64,000 nucleotides of DNA from Thiemannella venezuelensis (GTDB lineage: Bacteria > Actinomycetota > Actinomycetes > Streptosporangiales > Streptosporangiaceae), in contig NZ_JACHJJ010000013.1 in the NCBI RefSeq assembly GCF_014203605.1, positions 1-64,000 on the forward strand, given 5' to 3'. Numbering within the stretch: the stretch's first letter is position 1; each line of letters starts with the position of its first letter. The position numbers and the translations under genes were made by a program. Of this stretch, positions 1 to 8,563 are shown in pieces. The notes under the pieces were generated by a model. That model made no database searches. It was not told the origin of the DNA and saw nothing but the letters and a program-made list of their open reading frames with translations.

Positions 1-152
1 TTGCGGCCCTCGACCGTGTAGGCGCGGGAGCGCATCGCCAGCGCCTTGTTGTAGACGTAGCGGACGCAGCCGAACGTCCGGGCAAGCTCGTCGGCCTGCT
101 CGGGGGTCGGGTAGAAGCGGTACTTGTAGGCCCGCTTCACGATCTGCGCCAT
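1..152 (-). CDS. tnpB: TnpB (IS200/IS605 OrfB-type) RNA-guided nuclease, N-terminal fragment cut by window edge
   Basis: Reading leftward from the ATG at 152, the frame gives MAQIVKRAYKYRFYPTPEQA followed by a segment containing LARTFGCVRYVYNKAL. This is the conserved N-terminal signature of TnpB/OrfB proteins of IS200/IS605 and IS1341 elements. These proteins are transposon-encoded nucleases guided by a right-end RNA. Only about 50 codons lie in the window; the RuvC-like catalytic part and the right end are outside it. The region upstream of the start (to about 275) contains three stem-loops, as expected of a subterminal transposon end. No TnpA transposase is visible here, so whether the element is autonomous cannot be judged. 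Identification is firm; whether the gene is intact is unknown. Confidence 0.85.
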   Translation of the reverse strand, partial: MAQIVKRAYKYRFYPTPEQADELARTFGCVRYVYNKALAMRSRAYTVEGR

Positions 153-275
153 GCCTCACATCATACCGCGCGATCAATTAAGGATCGCGCGTGTGTTCCC
201 ATCCCTGCGGCACCGTGCCGCGTTTCCTCCCCACGCCTGAAGGCGGGGGTCTCCACGCTCAAAGGAGATTCGATG
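153..275. mobile_element. Putative left-end region of the TnpB element, three hairpins
   Basis: Three inverted repeats lie between the tnpB start and 275. The first has 9-bp arms at 167-175/183-191. The second has 6-bp arms at 207-212/216-221. The third is a GC hairpin at about 229-249 with a CCTGAAGG-type loop. They are followed by CTCC, then GGAG, and an ATGA at 273. Subterminal hairpins are what IS200/IS605 ends use for recognition. The third hairpin and its CTCC/GGAG tail recur at 3383-3428 and 34449-34496. The exact transposon boundary is inferred; it probably lies near the CGATGA at 271-276. Confidence 0.55.
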
Positions 276-353
276 AGCCTGCGCACGGAGACGGGGAAGG
301 GGCCAGGGCATGGTATGCCGGGTGGCCGCGGGACGGATGTGAAATCGAGATAA
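273..353 (+). CDS. Possible 26-residue ORF directly after the hairpin motif
   Basis: An ATG at 273 follows a GGAGA Shine-Dalgarno at 264-268 and opens a 26-codon frame beginning MSLRTETGKG and ending at TAA 351-353. I recognise no family. The other two copies of the same upstream motif end on the start codon of a real gene, so this may be the truncated 5' end of a gene destroyed by the insertion, or simply a fortuitous frame. There is no further support for expression. Confidence 0.2.
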   Translation: MSLRTETGKGPGHGMPGGRGTDVKSR

Positions 354-391
354 GCCCGTTACCGGTGGTGTACCGCTGCTTTGATGGACGC

Positions 392-1339
392 ATGTCGATT
401 CGCAGGATGTCCCTGGGCGTCACCGCAACGGCCCTGTCTCTCGCCCTCCTCCCGGCCTCCGCACTCCTCCCCGCTCGGGAGGCGCTCGCCGCCTCCGGTC
501 CGGGCGGGCCCGTCCCGCCGTCCGTGCTCTTCCCCGCTCAGGAGGTGCTCGCCGCCCTCGGCTGGGACGGGCTCGTCCCGGCCTCCGCGCCCCTCCCCGC
601 GCAGGAGGCGCCCGCCGCCGTCTCCGGCCCGGGCCGGCCGCCCATCCCGGCCTCCGCGCCCCTCCCCGCGCAGAAGGCGCCCGCCGCCTCCCGGTGGGGC
701 AGGCCCGTCCTGGAGGAGAACTTCGGCGGAACCCGCGTCAACGACCGGAAGTGGGCCGTCTACCACTCCCCCGGCGCGGAGACCAACCCCCGGACCCGCA
801 GGGCGGTCAGCGTGCGCGGCGGCGTGCTCCGGCTCAGGGGCGGGATGTACGGCGGCGCCGACCTCTCCGGCGGCATCGCCAGCCACCTGTCCCAGCGGTA
901 CGGGCGCTGGGTGGTGCGCATGCGGGCCGAGCGCGGCGCCGGGTACACCCCGCTGGCCCTGCTCTGGCCGGACCGCCAGGGCAGGCCCGACTACGCCGAG
1001 GTCGACTTCGCCGAGATCATCGACCCGCGCCGCCGGTCCGGCGGGATCTTCGTGCACCGCGGCGAGCGGCGGCAGGCCCAGCGCACGATCAGGGCCGACT
1101 TCACCCGCTGGCGCACCGTCGCGGTCGACTGGACGCCCGGGCGGCTGACCTTCTGGCTGGACGGCGAGAAGGTGTGGGACTACCGGGGGCCCAACGTGCC
1201 CCGCGGGCACTCCATGCACCTGGCCCTGCAGAACGACGTGACGTGCAACGAGTGGTCGCCGTGCCGCAACGCCTCCACCCCGGCCACGGTGAGCATGTAC
1301 GTCGACTGGGTGAAGGTCTACCCGTACCGGGGCCGGTAG
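392..1339 (+). CDS. Secreted GH16-like (laminarinase/lichenase fold) protein
   Basis: The protein has 315 residues from the ATG at 392. It starts with a signal peptide (MSIRRM, then a hydrophobic stretch to about residue 30). Next comes an Ala/Pro-rich linker made of about four degenerate copies of a PASAxLPAxEAxAA unit (about residues 22-110). A concanavalin-A-like glucanase domain follows. The segment EVDFAE carries the GH16 catalytic ExDxxE pattern, with Glu203 as likely nucleophile, Asp205, and Glu208 as likely acid/base. Proteins of this family hydrolyse beta-1,3 or beta-1,3-1,4 glycans outside the cell; the substrate cannot be read from sequence. The frame stays open upstream to 191, but the signal peptide favours 392. 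The neighbour EamA gene is convergent. Confidence 0.75.
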   Translation: MSIRRMSLGVTATALSLALLPASALLPAREALAASGPGGPVPPSVLFPAQEVLAALGWDGLVPASAPLPAQEAPAAVSGPGRPPIPASAPLPAQKAPAASRWGRPVLEENFGGTRVNDRKWAVYHSPGAETNPRTRRAVSVRGGVLRLRGGMYGGADLSGGIASHLSQRYGRWVVRMRAERGAGYTPLALLWPDRQGRPDYAEVDFAEIIDPRRRSGGIFVHRGERRQAQRTIRADFTRWRTVAVDWTPGRLTFWLDGEKVWDYRGPNVPRGHSMHLALQNDVTCNEWSPCRNASTPATVSMYVDWVKVYPYRGR

Positions 1340-1416
1340 CGTCCCTTCGGCACCGCGGCGGCACCGAGCGGCGACGGCACCCGCGGACGACGGCACGCGA
1401 CGGCGGCACCGCGCGC

Positions 1417-2319
1417 TCAGCCGGTGAGCTGCTCCTCGGCGGAGCGCGCGGACGTGCCCGCGCCGCCCTCCCGGGACGCGGTCGCCAGTACGGAGCCGCC
1501 GAGGATCAGCGCGAACGAGGCGAGGATCGGCGCGGTGAGCGGCTCCCCGAGCACGACCACGCCCGCCGCGACGGCGACCGCCGGGTTGACGTAGGTGAAC
1601 ACCAGTGCCCGGGAGGCGCCGACCTCGCGGATGAGCGCGAAGAACACGATGAACGCCAGCGCCGTGCAGACGAGCGCGAGACCGGCGAGCGCCGCCAGCA
1701 CCCGTCCGTCGGGCAGCGCGTCCGGCCAGGTCATGGCGGCCGGCGGCGCGTAGACCAGCGCCGCCAGGCCCAGGCAGGCCGCGGTCATCGGCAGCGCCGG
1801 GACGTCCTTCAGCCGCCGTGCCGCGATCAGCGGGGCGATGGCGTAGCAGACCGCGGTCAGCAGCACCTCGGCGATCGCCCAGGGGTCCCCGCCGCGCAGT
1901 TCCGGCGCGGCCAGCACCGCCACTCCGGCCAGCCCCGCGGCCAGGCCCGCCCACCTGACGGCGCCCAGCCGCTCGGTGTCCCCGGTCAGCCGTCCCAGCA
2001 GCACCGCGACGATGGGCGAGGCCGCGATGAGCAGGCCGGCCATCGAGCTGCTCAGGTGGCGTTCCGCGTCCGAGAGCAGCCACCACGGCACGATGATCTC
2101 GATCGCCGCGAAGGCGGCCAGCGGCCGCCAGTGCCGGAGGACCCCCCGCATCCGGCCGCCGCGCAGCGCCAGCGGGAGCAGCACGGCGGCGCCCACCGCG
2201 GTCCGCGCGAAGACCAGCACGGGGACGGACACCCCGTCCACCGCCACTTTGATCATCAGGTACGGGATGCCCCAGATGACGCTCATCAGGACGAACAGGA
2301 TCCAGCCACGCCTGCTCAC
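1417..2319 (-). CDS. EamA/DMT-family inner-membrane exporter
   Basis: The protein has 300 residues, starting MSRRGWILFVLMSVIWGIPY at an ATG with an AGGTG-like Shine-Dalgarno. It has about ten hydrophobic segments arranged as two EamA repeats, the normal size and topology of drug/metabolite transporter superfamily members. The N-terminal WGIPYLMIK motif is typical. Such proteins export amino acids, metabolites or drugs by secondary transport, and the substrate is unknown here. The C-terminus is short and polar. It is transcribed away from rhaM's terminator region and converges on the GH16 gene. Upstream, CCAATC at 2388-2393 and GATTGG at 2405-2410 form a small inverted repeat that could be an operator. 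Confidence 0.8.
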   Translation of the reverse strand: MSRRGWILFVLMSVIWGIPYLMIKVAVDGVSVPVLVFARTAVGAAVLLPLALRGGRMRGVLRHWRPLAAFAAIEIIVPWWLLSDAERHLSSSMAGLLIAASPIVAVLLGRLTGDTERLGAVRWAGLAAGLAGVAVLAAPELRGGDPWAIAEVLLTAVCYAIAPLIAARRLKDVPALPMTAACLGLAALVYAPPAAMTWPDALPDGRVLAALAGLALVCTALAFIVFFALIREVGASRALVFTYVNPAVAVAAGVVVLGEPLTAPILASFALILGGSVLATASREGGAGTSARSAEEQLTG

Positions 2320-2460
2320 GGGATCGCACCTCCGGCTCGGGCTCTACGGGCCATCACCCTACGAACCGGATCGGCCGCCCATAAGGTCCAATCGCGGGGT
2401 GAACGATTGGGCCAACCGAGGGGTCCGCGGAGGACGGCGGCCGCCTCCTCCGGCCTGCAG

Positions 2461-2482
2461 GCCGCCGGGCGCGCCCGGCGGC
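2461..2482 (-). terminator. Perfect 22-bp GC palindrome downstream of rhaM
   Basis: Positions 2461-2482 form a fully self-complementary GC-rich sequence, with a second small palindrome (GGCCTGCAGGCC) just beside it. It lies about 115 bp past the rhaM stop on the rhaM strand. There is no clear T-tract, which is common for actinobacterial terminators. A role in ending the rhaM transcript is inferred. Confidence 0.4.
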
Positions 2483-2596
2483 GGTCTTCCCGGGTCTGGT
2501 GCAGATGCCGCGATCCACACCGAACCCGGAGGCCCCACCCACTACAGGATCGTCTATTTCGTGTCGCCCCGTACCCGGCCTCTGCGGTCAGCACAT

Positions 2597-2914
2597 CTAG
2601 TCGAGGTGGAACACCTCCGCCAGCGGCCGCATGCCCTCGTCGGGGCGGCCGTCGAGGTCCTCGAAGAACGGCGCCATCTCCGCCTGCCAGCGCGCGTTGA
2701 CCTCGGTGGCGGCCATGCCCTCGCGGGCCTTGCCGAAGTCGTCGGTCTCCAGGTAGCCGACCAGCAGGCCGTCCTCGCCCAGGAAGAGGGAGTAGTTGCG
2801 CCAGCCGGTGGCGCGCAGGGCCTCCAGCATGTCCGGCCAGACCTCCGCGTGCCGGGCGCGGTACTCCGCCAGCCGGTCGGGCCGGACCCTCAGCAGGAAG
2901 CAGATCCGTTCCAT
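2597..2914 (-). CDS. rhaM: L-rhamnose mutarotase
   Basis: The protein has 105 residues, the usual RhaM length, starting MERICFLLRVRPDRLAEYRA. The family pattern is clear: an N-terminal YRARHAEVWPDMLEAL helix carrying the catalytic-site His, GWRNYSLFL, and a C-terminal tail with an acidic run. RhaM interconverts alpha and beta anomers of L-rhamnose so that the isomerase can use it. No other rhamnose catabolic gene is nearby. The only partner is the LacI regulator on the opposite strand 511 bp away, and two LacI-like operator sites lie between them. This may be the residue of a larger sugar operon, or the gene may serve a pathway encoded elsewhere. Confidence 0.85.
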   Translation of the reverse strand: MERICFLLRVRPDRLAEYRARHAEVWPDMLEALRATGWRNYSLFLGEDGLLVGYLETDDFGKAREGMAATEVNARWQAEMAPFFEDLDGRPDEGMRPLAEVFHLD

Positions 2915-2931
2915 CGGTGTCCTCTCCGCAC

Positions 2932-2970
2932 CCGGTACGGCTCCCGCCCGGCGGGCGGGAGCCGTACCGG
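2932..2970. repeat. 18-bp perfect inverted repeat just upstream of rhaM
   Basis: CCGGTACGGCTCCCGCCC at 2932-2949 pairs perfectly with 2953-2970 across a 3-base loop. It begins only 17 bp before the rhaM start, so it would fold in the rhaM leader RNA, or it may mark the end of a gene lost from this locus. As DNA it could also be a protein site, but 18 GC-rich base pairs suit an RNA hairpin better. Confidence 0.6.
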
Positions 2971-2982
2971 CATGCCGTCGTC

Positions 2983-3051
2983 AGAAGTCAGAGCCGCCAG
3001 AAGTCAGAGCCGCCAGAAGTCAGAGCCGCCAGAAGTCAGAGCCGCCAGAAG
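2983..3051. repeat. 16-bp tandem repeat, four full copies
   Basis: The unit AGAAGTCAGAGCCGCC occurs head to tail at 2983-2998, 2999-3014, 3015-3030 and 3031-3046, then the first five bases of a fifth copy. The copies are identical. Sixteen is not a multiple of three, so it does not encode a peptide repeat. Identity of all copies suggests recent slippage or a contracting and expanding locus. Confidence 0.85.
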
Positions 3052-3197
3052 GCCCAGCCGGGCGAACAGCCGGGCGAACAGTTCCCCGGCCTGCTCGCGC
3101 GGCGGCCCGGACGGCGCCGAACGACTTGCTCACACGCTGCAGGGCCGGAACGGGGGAACCGGGGGCGGTCTGGCACGAGCTCCCTCCGAGGGAGTTC

Positions 3198-3209
3198 TAA
3201 AACGTTTCA
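3198..3209. promoter_or_regulatory. LacI-family operator candidate 1
   Basis: TAAAACGTTTCA is an almost perfect palindrome around a central CG (AAACGTTT core), the layout typical of LacI/GalR operators. It lies between rhaM and the divergent LacI gene. Assignment to that regulator is inferred. Confidence 0.5.
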
Positions 3210-3322
3210 ATGCAGATCTGGACAGTAAGGCAGCAGCCGCAGGCGGGTCAATAGGAGGTTTCCGCGATGTTTCGTGAGAGTGGTATCGTGCCGATGACCT
3301 CTATGGAGATTCTTGCCCGGGA

Positions 3323-3344
3323 TTGATTATTACGTTTTAATCAA
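3323..3344. promoter_or_regulatory. LacI-family operator candidate 2
   Basis: TTGATTA (3323-3329) and TAATCAA (3338-3344) flank a central ACGT, giving a 22-bp palindrome with two mismatched positions per side. It lies about 80 bp upstream of the LacI-type regulator, in AT-rich sequence, and is a likely autoregulatory site. Confidence 0.5.
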
Positions 3345-3382
3345 AAGGTCCTGATCCGGGGGAACAGTGAGGCACGGTCGAG

Positions 3383-3428
3383 GGCCCCGGTCTGAAGGCC
3401 GGGGCCTCCACGCTGGAGACGATTGATG
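3383..3428 (+). repeat. Hairpin + CTCC/GGAG motif abutting the lacI start codon (copy 2)
   Basis: A perfect 8-bp stem (3383-3390 with 3399-3406, loop TCTGAAGG) is followed by CTCC at 3406-3409, GGAG at 3415-3418 and ATTGATGA, whose ATG is the start of the LacI gene. The same plan occurs at the TnpB flank (about 229-276) and before nikC (34449-34496). It may be a solo transposon end or a cis-acting RNA that masks the Shine-Dalgarno. Confidence 0.6.
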
Positions 3429-4415
3429 AACGCTGTGGGCATCAGGCAGGTCGCCGAACACGCCGGCGTGTCCCCCGGCACGGTGTCGAATGTGCTGAAC
3501 CGGCCCGAGAAGGTGTCGGCCTCGACCCGCGCCCGGGTCGAGGCGTCGATCCGGGAGCTGGGATTCGTCCGGCACGGCTCGGCCTCGACGCTGCGCGCCG
3601 GTCACAGCAAGACCGTCGGCCTGTCGGTCATCGACATCGGCAACCCGTTCTTCACCGACGTCACCGCCGGGGTCGAGGACGTGGCCAGCGACCGCGGCTA
3701 CGCCGTGATACTGAGCAACTCCGCGGGCTCGCGGAGCAAGGAGGAGCGCAACCTGCTGGTCCTGGCCGAGCAGCGGGTCCGCGGCGTGCTGATCACCCCC
3801 TCCGACGAGGACCCGGAGCCGCTCGACCGGCTGCGCGAGCGCGGGATCAACGTCGTGCTCGTCGACCACCCCGCGCACCGGGCCGACCAGTGCTCCGTCG
3901 CCGTCAACGACGTCACCGGCGGCCAGACGGCCGTCGCCCACCTGCTCTCCGGGGGCGCGGCCCGCCTCGCCTACGTGACGGGACCGCTGAGCATCCGGCA
4001 GTGCCTGGACCGCAGGACCGGCGCCGAGCGGGCCCTGCGCGGCCGGCCGCTGCGCGTCCTGGAGATGCCCGCGATGACCCCCCGCGCCGGGCAGCAGGCG
4101 GCGGAGAAGCTCCTGTCCGAGGGGGACCCGCCCGACGCCGTCTTCTGCGCCAACGACCTGCTCGCCCTCGGCATGCTGCGCGGTCTCCTGCACGCGGGGG
4201 TGCGGGTCCCGGACGACGTGGCGCTGATCGGCTACGACGACATCGACTTCGCCGCGGCCTCGGCCGTCTCGCTCACCTCGATCCGGCAGCCCACCTACCA
4301 GCTCGGCAGGGTGGCCACCGAGCTCCTCCTCGACGAGTGCGACAACCCCGGCACCCACGCGCACCAGCAGATCATGTTCCAGCCCGAGCTGGTCGTCAGG
4401 GAGTCGACCCGGTGA
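3426..4415 (+). CDS. LacI/GalR-family transcriptional regulator
   Basis: The protein has 329 residues from the ATG at 3426; a TTG three bases earlier is less likely. The N-terminal helix-turn-helix IRQVAEHAGVSPGTVSNVLN is at about residues 6-25. A hinge helix and a periplasmic-binding-protein-like sugar domain follow (VGLSVIDIGNPFFTDV to the C-terminal VALIGYDDIDFAAASAV). All parts are present and the length is normal. It probably represses or induces the divergent rhaM in response to a sugar, and itself through the palindrome at 3323-3344. The effector cannot be read from sequence. Its 3' end overlaps the convergent PucR-type gene by 20 bp. Confidence 0.85.
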   Translation: MNAVGIRQVAEHAGVSPGTVSNVLNRPEKVSASTRARVEASIRELGFVRHGSASTLRAGHSKTVGLSVIDIGNPFFTDVTAGVEDVASDRGYAVILSNSAGSRSKEERNLLVLAEQRVRGVLITPSDEDPEPLDRLRERGINVVLVDHPAHRADQCSVAVNDVTGGQTAVAHLLSGGAARLAYVTGPLSIRQCLDRRTGAERALRGRPLRVLEMPAMTPRAGQQAAEKLLSEGDPPDAVFCANDLLALGMLRGLLHAGVRVPDDVALIGYDDIDFAAASAVSLTSIRQPTYQLGRVATELLLDECDNPGTHAHQQIMFQPELVVRESTR

Positions 4416-5547
4416 GCCGGGCGGCCTTGAGCGCGAGGTGGACGACGAGGCGGTCCTCGCCGTCGGCCAGGTCGCGGCCGGTGAGCCGCTCGGCCTTGCC
4501 CAGCCGGTAGTACAGCGTCTGGCGGTGCACGCCGAGCGCGGCGGCGGTCTCCTGCACGTGCCCGGCCCGGTCGAGGTAGCTCTCCACGGTCCTGGCCAGC
4601 TCCGGGTCCGCGCTCAGCCCACCGCTCTCCGCCGCCAGCTCGCGCAGGTCCTCGGGGGCCAGCCGGGCGAGCGTCCGGTAGACGCCGAGGCCGGACCAGG
4701 CGGCGACGGGGGCGAGCTCGGGCACCCTGCCGGCGATCCGCAGCGCGTGGACCGCCTCCCGCCAGCTCCGCCAGGCCTGCCCGGGCTCGGTCCTGGCGTC
4801 GCCGATCCCGGCCGCCGTGCCGTACATGGCCTGGAGCCGGCCGGCCAGCTCCCGCGCCTGGGCCGCCGGGGCGAGCAGCCCGACCAGCGGCCCGCCGCGC
4901 TCCGGGAGCCCGGGGTCGGGCAGGCCGGGATCGGCGAGCACGTCGCGCGGGAGGGTCCACAGAGCGGCGACCCGGTCGGCCGAGGGGAGTACGGCGACCG
5001 CCGCCACCGGGCCGCGCAGGCCCAGCCGGGACAGCGCCCAGGAGCGCTCCTCGGCGTCGGCGGAGAACAGCTCCCGCAGGTGCCCGCCCAGGTCCTGGCG
5101 GCGGCGGGCCTCCTGGGCGAGGACCGTGGCCGCGCGCGCGACCGGGCCGGCGACCGAGTCGAGGAGTTCCTCGCCGAGGGTGCCGTCGTCCAGCAGCCAC
5201 AGGTATCCGTAGGTCACCCCCTGGTGCCGGAGCGGGACGCAGACGCGGGCGAGCACGCCCAGCTCGGCGTCGGCGGGGATCCGGACCCGGCCGGGCGCCG
5301 TGGCGATGCCGTACCCCTCGAAGTAGGCCCGGACCTCGTCGGACGCGCGGCGGCGGAGGATGGACTCCTGCCGCACGGTGTCGATGTCGCCGCTCTGCGC
5401 GGCGTAGGCCAGGAGCTGGAACGAGCGGTCCTCCAGGGTCGCGGAGGCGCCCAGCCTGGCGGCGATCTCGTCGACGGTCTCCTGGAGCACCCCGCCATTG
5501 TCGTACATCTGTATGAAGCCCGCTCCCCCCGATCGTGGCAGATGCAC
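4396..5547 (-). CDS. PucR/CdaR-type regulator, divergent from the proline operon
   Basis: The protein has 383 residues. The N-terminal half resembles a GAF-like sensing region (TLEDRSFQLLAYAAQSGDID). The C-terminus is a PucR-type helix-turn-helix: VESYLDRAGHVQETAAALGV then HRQTLYYRLGKAERLTGRDL. The GTG at 5547 has a good AGGTGAG Shine-Dalgarno six bases upstream. An ATG at 5508 (MYDNGG) is the alternative and may fit the family start better. It is transcribed divergently from proline dehydrogenase with a short gap. Since PucR-type activators of this layout commonly control proline catabolism in actinobacteria, that is its likely target. The ligand may be proline; this is inferred from position. 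Confidence 0.75.
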   Translation of the reverse strand: MHLPRSGGAGFIQMYDNGGVLQETVDEIAARLGASATLEDRSFQLLAYAAQSGDIDTVRQESILRRRASDEVRAYFEGYGIATAPGRVRIPADAELGVLARVCVPLRHQGVTYGYLWLLDDGTLGEELLDSVAGPVARAATVLAQEARRRQDLGGHLRELFSADAEERSWALSRLGLRGPVAAVAVLPSADRVAALWTLPRDVLADPGLPDPGLPERGGPLVGLLAPAAQARELAGRLQAMYGTAAGIGDARTEPGQAWRSWREAVHALRIAGRVPELAPVAAWSGLGVYRTLARLAPEDLRELAAESGGLSADPELARTVESYLDRAGHVQETAAALGVHRQTLYYRLGKAERLTGRDLADGEDRLVVHLALKAARLTGSTP

Positions 5548-5585
5548 ATGAGGCTCACCTGAGCTGCGGTTTTAGGCTGGAAGAC

Positions 5586-6530
5586 ATGTTCGGTCAACTT
5601 CTCCTCGCCGGGTCGCGGGCGCCGCTCGTGCGCCGCGCGGTCTCCGGCGTACCGCTGACGCGCAAGGTCGTCGACCGCTTCGTCGCGGGCGAGACCGTCC
5701 AGGACGCCGTCGGGGCCGTCCGCCGCCTGGCCGGCGCGGGTCTCACCGTCACCATCGACCACCTGGGCGAGGAGACCCGCGACGCCGGGGCCGCCGCCCA
5801 GACGGCCGAGGCCTACACCGTCCTGCTCGGCGCCCTGCGCGAGCTGGAGCTCGGCGACCGCACCGGGCCGGCCGGCCTCACCGAGGTCTCGGTGAAGCTC
5901 TCGGCGGTCGGCCAGGCGCTGGGCGCCGACGGCGACAAGATCGCCCTGGAGCACGCCCGCACGATCTGCGAGGCCGCCCATGCCGCCGGGGCGAGCGTCA
6001 CCCTCGACATGGAGGACCACACCACGGTCGACTCCACCCTCGGCATCCTGCGCGCGCTGCGCGCCGACTTCCCCGGCACCGGCGTCGCGGTCCAGGCCTA
6101 CCTGTTCCGCAGCGAGGCCGACTGCCGCGACCTGTCGCACGAGGGCTCCCGGGTCCGCCTGGTCAAGGGCGCCTACGCCGAGCCCGCCTCGGTCGCGCAC
6201 CAGAAGAAGAACGACGTGGACAAGGCCTACGTCCGGTGCCTGCGGATCCTCATGGCGGGGAAGGGGTACCCCATGGTGGCCACGCACGACGACCGGCTGA
6301 TCTCGATCACCGAGACCCTCGCCGACCGCTTCTCGCGCGCCCGGGGCGACTACGAGTACCAGATGCTGTACGGCATCCGCACCGACAAGCAGCAGGCCCT
6401 GGCCGGTGCCGGGCACACCGTGCGCGTCTACGTCCCCTACGGCGACGACTGGTACGGCTACTTCATGCGCCGCCTCGCCGAACGCCCCGCCAACGTCGCC
6501 TTCTTTCTCCGTGCCCTTGGAGGCAAGTAG
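5586..6530 (+). CDS. putB: Proline dehydrogenase (monofunctional)
   Basis: The protein has 314 residues from the ATG at 5586, preceded by GGAAG. This FAD-dependent (beta/alpha)8-barrel enzyme oxidises L-proline to pyrroline-5-carboxylate and passes electrons to the respiratory chain. Family landmarks include TEVSVKLSAVG, the strand motif SVTLDMED, RLVKGAYAEPASVAHQKK with the active-site Lys/Arg environment, VATHDDRLI, and the C-terminal YEYQMLYGIRTDKQ carrying the substrate-carboxylate arginine. The length matches stand-alone actinobacterial PRODHs. The P5C dehydrogenase gene starts 2 bp after its stop, so the two are one operon. Substrate channelling between the two proteins is plausible. 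Confidence 0.9.
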   Translation: MFGQLLLAGSRAPLVRRAVSGVPLTRKVVDRFVAGETVQDAVGAVRRLAGAGLTVTIDHLGEETRDAGAAAQTAEAYTVLLGALRELELGDRTGPAGLTEVSVKLSAVGQALGADGDKIALEHARTICEAAHAAGASVTLDMEDHTTVDSTLGILRALRADFPGTGVAVQAYLFRSEADCRDLSHEGSRVRLVKGAYAEPASVAHQKKNDVDKAYVRCLRILMAGKGYPMVATHDDRLISITETLADRFSRARGDYEYQMLYGIRTDKQQALAGAGHTVRVYVPYGDDWYGYFMRRLAERPANVAFFLRALGGK

Positions 6531-6532
6531 CC

Positions 6533-8158
<1,626 letters not shown>

Positions 8159-8232
8159 GACACCCGGCCCACTGTGCGGCCGCCTCCGCATCGCCCGGTT
8201 CCTGCCATGCCGGTGCCGATGCCGGACGGCCG

Positions 8233-8269
8233 CGACGCCCCGGGACTCGATCCGAGTCCCGGGGCGTCG
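8233..8269 (+). terminator. 17-bp perfect hairpin ending the proline operon
   Basis: Positions 8233-8249 and 8253-8269 are exact reverse complements with a 3-base ATC loop, 75 bp after the P5C dehydrogenase stop. It lacks a T-run, as is usual in high-GC actinobacteria. It also separates the operon from the regulatory palindromes that follow. Confidence 0.75.
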
Positions 8270-8297
8270 CCGTCGTCGCGGTCCGCGCCCCGACGTT

Positions 8298-8342
8298 CGT
8301 CAGCATATGTTGACGTCTCGGCTTCGTCAGCATATGCTGACG
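8298..8342. promoter_or_regulatory. Twin 18-bp palindromes upstream of the HTH/Clp-N operon
   Basis: CGTCAGCATATGCTGACG at 8325-8342 is a perfect palindrome. CGTCAGCATATGTTGACG at 8298-8315 differs by one base. Their centres are 27 bp apart, and the second ends 8 bp before the ATG at 8351. This is the classic look of a double operator bound by a dimeric regulator. The co-encoded small HTH protein is the obvious candidate for autoregulation. Confidence 0.8.
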
Positions 8343-8350
8343 ATGTGTCC

Positions 8351-8563
8351 ATGAGCACCGATCTCGAACAGGCCGTGCACGACACCGACCCGGACACGGC
8401 GCTGCGCGCCGTCGCCCGCCTGCGCCGCCTGGTGGAGCAACTGGAGGCCCAGCACGTGGCGGCGGCACGCCGGGCGGGCTGGTCCTGGCGGGACATCGCC
8501 GTCCGGCTCGGCGTCACCAAGCAGACCGTCCACCGCAAGCACCACCGCGTCCAGGAGGACTGA
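8351..8563 (+). CDS. Small helix-turn-helix DNA-binding protein
   Basis: The protein has 70 residues from the ATG at 8351 (MSTDLEQAVHD). An N-terminal amphipathic helix (LRAVARLRRLVEQLEAQHV) could dimerise. It is followed by a helix-turn-helix: AARRAGWSWRDIAVRLGV, then TKQTVHRKH. There is no clear Shine-Dalgarno, and palindromic operator sequence occupies the space just upstream, so a leaderless mRNA is possible. A GTG at 8345 is an in-frame alternative. Its stop overlaps the start of the Clp-N protein gene (TGATG), so the two are translationally coupled. It probably binds the twin palindromes and represses its own operon. Function beyond this is unknown. Confidence 0.75.
   Translation: MSTDLEQAVHDTDPDTALRAVARLRRLVEQLEAQHVAAARRAGWSWRDIAVRLGVTKQTVHRKHHRVQED

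Larger units (their letters stand above)
2915..3425. other. 511-bp rhaM-lacI intergenic region, rich in repeats
   Basis: No convincing gene is present. The region holds, in order, a long inverted repeat (2932-2970), a 16-bp tandem repeat (2983-3051), a doubled CGGGCGAACAG unit (about 3059-3082), two LacI-type palindromes (3198-3209, 3323-3344) in an unusually AT-rich stretch (about 3190-3350), and the hairpin motif that precedes the lacI start (3383-3428). The AT-rich part probably contains the divergent promoters. Confidence 0.6.

Noticed and set aside
2983-3051. Short direct repeats as a CRISPR array
   Set aside because: The 16-bp units are head to tail with no spacers and there are no cas genes.
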